From assembly GCA_003560215.1 (NCBI GenBank), contig PWIY01000082.1, forward strand, positions 1 to 5,665: a stretch of 5,665 nt of DNA, written 5' to 3'. A program made the position numbers and the translations under genes. The DNA comes from Bacteroidales bacterium. Its GTDB lineage: Bacteria > Bacteroidota > Bacteroidia > Bacteroidales > UBA7960. Under the pieces are notes generated by a model. That model searched no databases and was not told the origin of the DNA. It was given only the letters and a program-made list of their open reading frames with translations. Shown piece after piece: positions 1 through 5,498 of the stretch (within the stretch, counting starts at the first letter, position 1; each line of letters opens with the position of its first letter).

Positions 1-74
1 ATGCCGGCCTTGTGTTTGGCCGCATTTTCTTCCACAATATCAAAAATATTGGAGACTATCGATAGCTCATGCAT
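1..74 (-). CDS. hypA: Hydrogenase nickel-insertion protein HypA, N-terminal fragment (cut by window edge)
   Basis: Only the first 24 codons lie in the window; the gene runs off the left edge. The start codon is the complement of 72-74, and the translation begins MHELSIVSNIF and continues DIVEENAAKHKAG. The MHELSI start is the hallmark of the HypA/HybF family. His2 is the conserved nickel ligand, and the amino terminus itself takes part in Ni binding. HypA delivers nickel, together with the GTPase HypB, to the hydrogenase large subunit after the Fe(CN)2CO group is in place. The C-terminal zinc-binding CxxC pairs expected in this family of about 115 residues are outside the window. The start is 36 bp after the hypE stop in the same orientation, so it is very likely the next gene of the operon. 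A weak AAAAGG (complement of 83-88) lies 8 bp before the ATG and could be the ribosome binding site. Confidence 0.92.
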   Translation of the reverse strand, partial: MHELSIVSNIFDIVEENAAKHKAG

Positions 75-110
75 GGTAACGGCCTTTTGTCATGGTTGAA
101 ATGCTTTTGT

Positions 111-1124
111 TTAACATATTCTGGGAAGTTGTTCGCCGGCCAGCATGTCAATGATCCGCTTGCCACCGATGGCGGTTTGCAGGGTGGCCTGTCCGGGGTG
201 GTCAGGGGTGAGTTCCCCTATAACAGCTGCCTGCTTGCCCAGCGGGTGGTTTTTCATTGTGCGGATAACCTTGTCTGTGTCTTCCGGATGCACCACCATG
301 ACCAGCTTGCCTTCGTTGGCAACGTAAAACGGGTCAAATCCCAGTAATTCACACATCCCGCGTACATTGTCATCCACAGGAACATCTTCTTCATTGACCA
401 GCACACCCAGTTCCCTGTGGGAGGCCATTTCGCACATGACCGTTGCCAGGCCGCCCCTTGTAGCGTCACGCATGAATTTTATCCTGGCCCCTGTGTTCAG
501 TACATCCCGGACCAGGTGGTTGAGGCAGTTGCAGTCTGACTGAATGCTGGTGTTGAAGTTTCCGAAATTCCGGGCCGCCATGATTGCCATGCCATGCTGG
601 GCAATGGGGCCGTTGAGGATGATTTTGTCTCCCGCCTCCATTGTTTCTCCTGAGGCAATGTGGGTGTGGGACGGATCCAGTTCGCCGATCCCGGCGGTAT
701 TGATAAAAAGTTTGTCGCACTGGCCCTTATTCACCACCTTGGTATCACCTGTAACGATCATGACATTTGCCTTTGCGGCCTCTTTTGCCATGGAGGATAC
801 AATGCGCTCCAGATCTTGCATGGGCAGCCCTTCCTCGATGATAAAGGCGGCAGTGATGTATCTTGGCATGGCCCCAGCCACTGCCAGGTCGTTGACTGTT
901 CCGCACACGGCCAGCTTTCCGATATCTCCTCCCGGGAAAAAGACAGGATCGATGACATAGGAATCTGTGGTAAAGGCTGTTTTTCCCGGAGGCAGATCGA
1001 GAATGGCCGAGTCTCCCTGTTGTGTCAGCACGGCATTGTCAAAATGTTTGATAAACAGATCGCTGATCAGGGTATGCATCAGACGGCCACCGCTTCCGTG
1101 CCCCAGTAATATATTTTTTTCCAT
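111..1124 (-). CDS. hypE: Hydrogenase maturation protein HypE (carbamoyl dehydratase)
   Basis: HypE receives a carbamoyl group from HypF on its C-terminal cysteine. It then uses ATP to dehydrate this to a thiocyanate, the cyanide donor for the iron in the HypC-HypD complex. It acts in the cytoplasm. The 337-residue product has normal family length and the PurM/AIR-synthase fold signatures: GHGSGG at 8-13, TTDSYV at 52-57, VNDLAVAGA at 77-85, VTGDTKVV at 124-131, RDATRGG at 219-225 and NEGKL at 270-274. It ends in PRIC, with the essential cysteine as the last residue (Cys337), so the protein is complete and should be active. Its ATG shares one base with the hypD stop (TAATG) and no Shine-Dalgarno sequence precedes it, which suggests translation coupled to hypD. 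The start codon is followed by a run of seven A. The closest alternative families (selenophosphate synthetase, ThiL, PurM) are excluded by the C-terminal PRIC and the hyp neighbours. Confidence 0.98.
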   Translation of the reverse strand: MEKNILLGHGSGGRLMHTLISDLFIKHFDNAVLTQQGDSAILDLPPGKTAFTTDSYVIDPVFFPGGDIGKLAVCGTVNDLAVAGAMPRYITAAFIIEEGLPMQDLERIVSSMAKEAAKANVMIVTGDTKVVNKGQCDKLFINTAGIGELDPSHTHIASGETMEAGDKIILNGPIAQHGMAIMAARNFGNFNTSIQSDCNCLNHLVRDVLNTGARIKFMRDATRGGLATVMCEMASHRELGVLVNEEDVPVDDNVRGMCELLGFDPFYVANEGKLVMVVHPEDTDKVIRTMKNHPLGKQAAVIGELTPDHPGQATLQTAIGGKRIIDMLAGEQLPRIC

Positions 1125-2203
1125 TATGCGTTGAATCTGAAGTAAGCATTACAGGCGCCTTCATGGGAAACCATGCAGGCACCGACGGGATTGGTGGTGT
1201 TGCACACTTTACCGAATAATTTGCAATCGTGCGGTTTTTTCACCCCTTTAAGGATCTCCCCGCAGATGCATCCCTTTTCATCAGCGGTTTCTTCCACCTC
1301 CACGGGGATCATCCGGTTGGCGTCAAACCGGGAGTACCTGTCGCGGATACCCAATCCGCTGGCAGGAAGTATTCCGAAACCCCGCCACCAGTCGTCCACC
1401 GGTTCAAACACCTCATCCATGATTTGAAGGGCCAGCTGGTTGCCTTCGGGTTTTACGGTCCGGCGATATTGAATTTCTACTGTATAGGCCTGTTTGTTGA
1501 TTTGCTGCAGCAGCATATATACCGACTGCAGAATGTCCACGGGTTCAAAACCTGATATTACGCATGCTACACCGTATTTTTCCGGGATGTCGGCATATAT
1601 TCCTGATCCGGTGATGGTGCTGACATGACCGGGTGCAATGTATCCGTCAATTTTCACCCCTTCGTCGATCAGGGCGCCCATGGCCGGGGGCATTACTTTG
1701 TGTGAGCTTAACACAAAAAAGTTGTCCGCTTCTTGTGCGGCGGCATTTTTTATGCCTGCTGCGGTACCCGGTGCAGTGGTCTCAAAACCGATCCCCAAAA
1801 AGATCACTTTTTTGTCCGGATGTTTTTTCGCAATGTCCAGTGCTTCAATCACAGAATATACCATCCGGACATCGGCCCCCTTGCTTTTTTCCAGGTCAAG
1901 TGAGGAGGATGATCCGGGCACCCGGACCAGGTCTCCGAAGGTGGCAATGATAACATCGTCAAGGCGGCTGTACGCCACTGCCTGATCAATGAACCTTTTG
2001 CTGGTAACGCAGACCGGGCAACCCGGGCCGGACAGCAGCCTGATGTTTTCGGGCAGCAGTGAAGGGATCCCGAACTTCTGGATGGCCCAGGTGTGACCGC
2101 CGCAAACCTCCATCAGGGAGACTTCCCCCCGGACCACATCTTCAATTTTTTTCACCAGGTTTTTTACCAGCGCCTTGTTGCGGTACTCATCGATGTATTT
2201 CAT
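1124..2203 (-). CDS. hypD: Hydrogenase maturation protein HypD (iron-sulfur scaffold for Fe(CN)2CO)
   Basis: HypD pairs with HypC and holds the iron atom on which the two cyanides and the carbon monoxide are assembled before transfer to the hydrogenase large subunit. The 359-residue product is full length. Visible motifs are MEVCGGHT (31-38), GPGCPVC (59-65), GFETTAPGTA (139-148), PGHVS (191-195) and the C-terminal cysteine-rich block starting GCICGEILKG (311-320). That block has cysteines at 312, 314, 327, 334, 343 and 351, including the set expected to bind the [4Fe-4S] cluster. The N-terminal CGGHT and GPGCPVC cysteines are those known in the family to be needed for iron binding and redox chemistry. 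The start overlaps the hypC stop as ATGA, and a purine-rich ribosome binding site lies inside the end of hypC. This matches the obligate HypC-HypD partnership. The identification is secure because no other family shares this motif set. Confidence 0.98.
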   Translation of the reverse strand: MKYIDEYRNKALVKNLVKKIEDVVRGEVSLMEVCGGHTWAIQKFGIPSLLPENIRLLSGPGCPVCVTSKRFIDQAVAYSRLDDVIIATFGDLVRVPGSSSSLDLEKSKGADVRMVYSVIEALDIAKKHPDKKVIFLGIGFETTAPGTAAGIKNAAAQEADNFFVLSSHKVMPPAMGALIDEGVKIDGYIAPGHVSTITGSGIYADIPEKYGVACVISGFEPVDILQSVYMLLQQINKQAYTVEIQYRRTVKPEGNQLALQIMDEVFEPVDDWWRGFGILPASGLGIRDRYSRFDANRMIPVEVEETADEKGCICGEILKGVKKPHDCKLFGKVCNTTNPVGACMVSHEGACNAYFRFNA

Positions 2204-2436
2204 TCCCCTTCTTCCTGCTTGTTGAACTCCTCCAGTTCGTTAAAAAGCCGGAGCGTTTCGGCCGCTTCCTCTTCGCTGATCTTCTGGATGGCAAAGCCTG
2301 TGTGGATCAGTACGTAATCGCCCACTGCCGCATCGTCGAGCAATTGCAGTGAGGTTTCTGATTCTGTACCTCCCACTGACACCACGGCTTTATCGCCGTC
2401 AATGGTTAAAATTTTACCGGGAATACTCAAACACAT
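2200..2436 (-). CDS. hypC: Hydrogenase maturation chaperone HypC
   Basis: HypC is a small chaperone that works with HypD during Fe(CN)2CO assembly and then docks on the hydrogenase large-subunit precursor. The 78-residue product starts MCLSIPGKI, the family signature. Cys2, exposed after removal of Met1, is the essential residue that contacts HypD and the iron. The stretch VGDYVLIHTGFAIQKI (38-53) is the conserved OB-fold-like core, followed by an acidic tail (residues 54-78) rich in Glu. The length is normal for HypC/HybG/HupF proteins. It follows hypF after 12 bp and overlaps hypD by 4 bp. No Shine-Dalgarno sequence is visible; the leader is A/T-rich. Only one hypC-type gene is seen, so from this window it cannot be assigned to a particular hydrogenase. 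Confidence 0.97.
   Translation of the reverse strand: MCLSIPGKILTIDGDKAVVSVGGTESETSLQLLDDAAVGDYVLIHTGFAIQKISEEEAAETLRLFNELEEFNKQEEGE
2205..2216 (-). promoter_or_regulatory. Ribosome binding site of hypD, inside hypC
   Basis: Reading the minus strand, AGGAAGAAGGGG ends one base before the hypD ATG. The AGGA at its 5' end has a 9-base spacing to the start codon. The site is encoded within the last codons of hypC. It is the clearest Shine-Dalgarno sequence in the operon; hypC and hypE have none, and hypA has only a weak one. It supports the hypD start at 2203 and suggests that hypD initiates strongly in its own right as well as by ATGA coupling. Confidence 0.6.
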
Positions 2437-2448
2437 ATCAATTTTTTA

Positions 2449-4731
2449 TTACTGATGATTCATGTTGTTTCTTTTTGCAGCAGCGATCATGAGCTGACCC
2501 AGGGCGATTCCACCGTCGTTGGCAGGAACACTTTCATGGGAATAAACATTGAGCCCTGCCTGAAACAGGCGGTTCTCAAGCTTTTCGCAGATATATTTGT
2601 TCTGGAAGGTGCCTCCCGACAGGACAACATTGTTCAGGTTGTATGTATCGCTGATTTTTCTGACGGTCTGTTCGATCACATTCACAATGGTATTGTGAAA
2701 ACGTGCCGAAATGACCGGGGCCGGCTGATTCTGACAAAGATCCCGTATGATCGCGTCAAGGGCGGGCCTGAATGAGATCGTTTTGCCGGCACGGAAGGGG
2801 TAGGCTTCAGTGACATTCTCGTCTGCCACAGATTCCAGACGCATGGGGGCTTCTGCATGAAACCGGCTGTGGGTACAAAGGTTGATCATGGCACTCACTC
2901 CGTCGAACAGCCGCCCGGCTCCCGAAGACAACGGAGCGTTAATGCACGCATCCATGGCCTGGCAAAGCATATCTATCTGATGTTTGTCGATGTTTTTGAG
3001 GAAAGCCAGGTCGGGTCTGTGAAAATCCCAGCCGTAGGTATTGTACAGCAGGGAAACAGCCATGCGCCAGGGTTCATGGGTTACCATGTCGCCGCCCGGC
3101 ATTTTCATATACTCAAAATGGGTGATTCTCCGGTATTCATTGAAGTCGCAAACCATGAATTCGCTGCCCCAGATGCGGCCATCATCCCCGTAACCTGTCC
3201 CGTCAAGGGCCACACCGATCACCTTTTCATCCAGTCCGTGTTCGGCCATGCAGGAGGCAATGTGGGCGTGGTGATGCTGGACAGGTACCAACGGAAGCCG
3301 ATGGTTTTGCGCATACCGTGATGAGAGGTAATCGGGGTGCATATCGGCAGCTATCATTGAAGGCTCAAAGCGGAAAAGCTGCCTGTATTTTTCGATGGAT
3401 TCTGTGAAAAAACCGTAGGTTTCCAGGTTTTTCAGATCCCCGATATGCTGGCTTAGCAATGCCTGATTCCCTTTCCCGATGCAGAAACAGTTGACAAGCT
3501 CGGCACCTGTGGCCAGGATGCCTTCCACCTGCCGGCTTACCTTTACAGGAATTGGGGCATATCCCCTGGAGCGCCTGAAAACCCGTTCTTTTTCATGAAC
3601 GATACGTACTACCGAATCGTCGGTCCGGTTATGGATATCCCTGTTGCAGGTCAGTACGGCATCGCAGATCCTGCCGAGGATTCTGCCGGCCTCACGGTTT
3701 TCAATCATGATGGGTTCATCCGAGATGTTGCCACTGGTAAGCACCATTGCCGGAAGCCCCGAGTGTTCAAACAACAGGTGGTGCAAGGGCATGTAAGGAA
3801 GCAGGGCACCGATGGTATCAAATCCGTTGTTGACCGACGGGGCCAGTTTCCCTTTGTCTTTAAGCAACACAATGGGGCGTTTGAGTGACTGCAGGGCCTC
3901 TTCTTCCGGCTCATTGGTCAGGGCGCACTGCTGCAGTGTTTCCAGGTCACGAAACATAACGGCAAATGGCTTTCCCTCGCGGTTTTTCAGTTGCCTGAGC
4001 CGGGTAACGGTGTCTTCGCAGAATGGATCGCAGGCAATGAAAAAGCCACCCAGTCCCTTGATCGCCACAATGCCTTTGTTTTCCAGCAAACGGACGGTGT
4101 GCCGGATAACCTGTGCCGGGTCGCTGATGATGTCGCCTGCGGTATGCAGGAGGTAGGAGGGGCCGCAACGGGCACATGCCACAGGCTGGGCATGAAACCG
4201 GCGATCCAGAATATCTGTATATTCCTGATGACAGTCGGGGCACATCTCAAAGGGTGCCATGGTGGTTTTGGCCCGGTCGTAAGGCAGGTCCTGTATGATG
4301 GTAAAGCGGGGTCCGCAGTTGGTGCAGTTGATAAAAGGATAATCAATACGGTTTGCCTGGGTTTTCATGTCTTCCAGGCAGTCAGGGCAAACGGCGATGT
4401 CGGGGCTGACTTCTGTAACCGTATCTGATACGGAGCTGCTTTGTACAATTTCAAAGCCTTCAAAGGAAATATTCTCCACCTGTTCGGCATGCACGGAGTC
4501 AATGAATGAGGCCGGCGGAGCAGTTGCGCGCAGGCGACCAACAAACTCCTCCAGCTCTCCGTTCCGGCAGTTCAGCAAAATGACCACCCCGTCGTTGCGG
4601 TTCTCAACCTGGCCGTTAAGCTTGTGTTCAGTGGCCAGGCGGTAAATAAACGGCCTGAACCCGACTCCCTGAACCCTTCCCTGAATCCGGATGCGGAAAG
4701 TTTTGCTGAATGTATGTACTTTTACAGTCAT
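2449..4731 (-). CDS. hypF: Carbamoyltransferase HypF
   Basis: HypF hydrolyses carbamoyl phosphate, activates the carbamoyl group as carbamoyl-adenylate with ATP and passes it to the C-terminal cysteine of HypE. This is the first step of cyanide-ligand synthesis. The chosen ATG gives 760 residues, normal for the family. Domains in order: an acylphosphatase-like domain with GRVQGVGFRPF at 18-28; two zinc fingers with CxxC pairs at 115/118 with 136/139 and 164/167 with 186/189; a YrdC-like domain of about 205-390 with KGLGGF (225-230), KNREGKPFAVM (249-259) and TSGN (332-335); and a Kae1-like domain of about 400-750 with QHHHAH (485-490), DGTGYGDDG (510-518), SSGAGRLFDG (602-611) and LSGGTFQN (704-711). 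The open frame extends 58 codons further upstream, but that part crosses the promoter and the divergent mobA gene and precedes the first domain, so it was left out. The gene ends in tandem TAA TAA stops and is probably first in the operon. Confidence 0.98.
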   Translation of the reverse strand: MTVKVHTFSKTFRIRIQGRVQGVGFRPFIYRLATEHKLNGQVENRNDGVVILLNCRNGELEEFVGRLRATAPPASFIDSVHAEQVENISFEGFEIVQSSSVSDTVTEVSPDIAVCPDCLEDMKTQANRIDYPFINCTNCGPRFTIIQDLPYDRAKTTMAPFEMCPDCHQEYTDILDRRFHAQPVACARCGPSYLLHTAGDIISDPAQVIRHTVRLLENKGIVAIKGLGGFFIACDPFCEDTVTRLRQLKNREGKPFAVMFRDLETLQQCALTNEPEEEALQSLKRPIVLLKDKGKLAPSVNNGFDTIGALLPYMPLHHLLFEHSGLPAMVLTSGNISDEPIMIENREAGRILGRICDAVLTCNRDIHNRTDDSVVRIVHEKERVFRRSRGYAPIPVKVSRQVEGILATGAELVNCFCIGKGNQALLSQHIGDLKNLETYGFFTESIEKYRQLFRFEPSMIAADMHPDYLSSRYAQNHRLPLVPVQHHHAHIASCMAEHGLDEKVIGVALDGTGYGDDGRIWGSEFMVCDFNEYRRITHFEYMKMPGGDMVTHEPWRMAVSLLYNTYGWDFHRPDLAFLKNIDKHQIDMLCQAMDACINAPLSSGAGRLFDGVSAMINLCTHSRFHAEAPMRLESVADENVTEAYPFRAGKTISFRPALDAIIRDLCQNQPAPVISARFHNTIVNVIEQTVRKISDTYNLNNVVLSGGTFQNKYICEKLENRLFQAGLNVYSHESVPANDGGIALGQLMIAAAKRNNMNHQ

Positions 4732-4768
4732 TTTTTGATTCTGCAAAGATACGGAAAAGCACACAGAC
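4732..4768. promoter_or_regulatory. Divergent hypF / mobA intergenic control region
   Basis: This 37-bp gap separates the start codons of two divergent genes and must supply leader sequence for both. It holds the TATCTTTG element toward hypF, and GGAAAAG (4753-4759) about nine bases before the first mobA ATG as a possible weak ribosome binding site. No exact TAnnTTTG faces mobA. The nearest imperfect match is TACTTTTA at 4717-4724, inside the hypF coding start. No clear palindromic operator is visible in the gap. Confidence 0.45.
4744..4751 (-). promoter_or_regulatory. Putative -7 promoter element of the hyp operon (Bacteroidota type)
   Basis: The minus strand reads TATCTTTG, an exact match to the TAnnTTTG consensus of the -7 element recognised by the primary sigma factor of Bacteroidota. 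It ends 12 bases before the hypF ATG. I found no TTTG or TTG at the usual spacing for the -33 element, so only half of the promoter is recognisable. If used, transcription would start about 5-8 bases before the hypF start codon. The match rests on eight bases, six of them specified, in a 37-bp divergent gap, so chance is possible but the location fits well. Confidence 0.5.
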
Positions 4769-5371
4769 ATGAATACAGATGGGCAAAAGATGCATACATA
4801 CAAGGCCACTGCCGTGATCCTGGCAGGGGGGAAGGGCTCCCGCATGGGAGGTGCAGACAAGGCCTTGCTCGATCGCGGAGGTGAGCCCATCATTGCCCAT
4901 ATCAAGCGTCAGCTTGAACCGCATTTTGATGAAATCATTGTCGGAGCCAATGACAGGGAGAAATATGATTTCCTTCAATGCCGGGTGGTTCCTGACATTG
5001 AACCCGGAAAGGGTCCCCTGATGGGAATTTACTCCTGTTTGATCGCTTCCGGTAACGATGTAAACTTTGTGACTGCCTGCGACATCCCTGAAATGAATCC
5101 GGAATTGATCCGGGAGATGATCAGTCTGTCTTCTGAGGCGGATATTGTGATGCCCGCAGGCAGCGGCGACAAATATGAACCATTGTACGCGGTGTACAGG
5201 AAGCCGGTTTCCGGCCAGATCGCTGACCTTCTGAAACAGGACAAACGCCGGATCATTGATTTGTTTTCTGTGTCACGTGTGAAGTTTGTGGATTTCAGCC
5301 ACGGTCAATGGTATCACAACCTGAACAGGCGTTCGGCCTACCTTGACTACCTCAAAGGGATCCAAAAATAA
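4769..5371 (+). CDS. mobA: Molybdenum cofactor guanylyltransferase (MobA-like NTP transferase)
   Basis: The predicted enzyme transfers GMP from GTP to molybdopterin cofactor, giving the guanine dinucleotide form used by DMSO-reductase-family enzymes such as formate dehydrogenases and nitrate reductases. The 200-residue product, normal for MobA, shows the nucleotidyltransferase loop LAGGKGSRMGG at 18-28 followed by DKALL (Lys31). It also has VPDIEPGKGPLMGIYSCL at 74-91, the metal-binding aspartate in TACDIP (Asp105) and YEPLYAVYRK at 136-145. The C-terminal N-x-N motif is present as NLN (184-186), but the usual following Thr-Pro-Glu is replaced by RRS. A second in-frame ATG at 4790 (Met8) would give a 193-residue protein that starts closer to the conserved core, so the start is uncertain. 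It is divergent from hypF, and no other molybdopterin gene is visible. A related MobA-like transferase (MocA type, or another NTP transferase) is the main alternative. Confidence 0.88.
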   Translation: MNTDGQKMHTYKATAVILAGGKGSRMGGADKALLDRGGEPIIAHIKRQLEPHFDEIIVGANDREKYDFLQCRVVPDIEPGKGPLMGIYSCLIASGNDVNFVTACDIPEMNPELIREMISLSSEADIVMPAGSGDKYEPLYAVYRKPVSGQIADLLKQDKRRIIDLFSVSRVKFVDFSHGQWYHNLNRRSAYLDYLKGIQK

Positions 5372-5406
5372 TTAAGGGAATTCCTGTAAATTGTATTAAA
5401 CCAAAA

Positions 5407-5442
5407 CTGTTTCAGGAAGTCAAACCATCAGTCCTGAAACAG
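5407..5442 (+). repeat. Perfect 11-bp inverted repeat (hairpin 1)
   Basis: CTGTTTCAGGA (5407-5417) is the exact reverse complement of TCCTGAAACAG (5432-5442), with a 14-base loop between. In RNA it would form an 11-pair stem with five G-C pairs. No T-run follows directly, so it is not a textbook terminator by itself. It could be part of a terminator for mobA, an mRNA-stabilising 3' structure, or a DNA operator site for the downstream gene. Confidence 0.65.
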
Positions 5443-5476
5443 CAGATCCCAATCTGCTCGTTAATATATTTTTTTT
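5441..5476 (+). terminator. Candidate terminator: 7-bp hairpin followed by T-tract
   Basis: AGCAGAT (5441-5447) pairs perfectly with ATCTGCT (5452-5458) across a four-base CCCA loop. An A/T-rich stretch follows, ending in eight T at 5469-5476. The T-run begins 10 bases after the stem rather than immediately, which weakens the intrinsic-terminator reading. The first two bases of this stem are also the last two of hairpin 1, so both stems cannot be fully closed at once. Confidence 0.35.
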
Positions 5477-5498
5477 ATCAACAGCAAACTGCATAAAG

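Larger units (their letters stand above)
5372..5498 (+). other. Intergenic region between mobA and the exported-protein gene
   Basis: This 127-bp A/T-rich stretch follows the mobA TAA. It contains a short GGAATTCC palindrome (5377-5384), two adjacent inverted repeats (5407-5442 and 5441-5458), an 8-T run (5469-5476) and the leader of the downstream gene. I find no open frame and no exact TAnnTTTG element. TATATTTT at 5465-5472 is one base off that consensus and is a weak promoter candidate for the downstream gene. Confidence 0.7.

Noticed and set aside
544..1109. Plus-strand open frames of 138 and 149 codons (544-960 and 660-1109)
   Set aside because: They lie wholly antisense to hypE, whose conserved motifs cover the same bases. 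They show no domain or motif, so they are complementary-strand shadows.
1114..1120. Seven-base homopolymer at the start of hypE as a programmed frameshift site
   Set aside because: The hypE frame is intact through the run with all motifs in one frame, so no frameshift is needed. No shifted product of interest is visible.
1173..1985. Several plus-strand open frames opposite hypD
   Set aside because: hypD is intact with all its cysteine motifs on the minus strand. The plus-strand frames are short, overlap one another and lack motifs.
2857..3321. Plus-strand open frame of 154 codons inside hypF
   Set aside because: It is antisense to the conserved Kae1-like domain of HypF (including the QHHHAH and DGTGYGDDG motifs) and has no recognisable protein features.
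4717..4724. TACTTTTA as a promoter element for mobA
   Set aside because: It matches TAnnTTTG in all but the last base, but it lies inside the hypF coding start, and the nearest upstream TTTG (4702-4705) is only 11 bp away instead of about 19-21. Too weak to annotate as a promoter.
4732..4905. N-terminal extension of hypF by 58 codons to an upstream ATG
   Set aside because: The extension crosses the TATCTTTG element and overlaps the first 137 bases of mobA on the other strand. It has no HypF-like sequence, and the acylphosphatase domain begins just after the ATG at 4731, which alone gives the usual family length.
5465..5472. TATATTTT as a -7 element for the exported-protein gene
   Set aside because: One base off the consensus in an A/T-rich run where such matches are expected by chance, and no TTTG or TTG lies at the right distance upstream.
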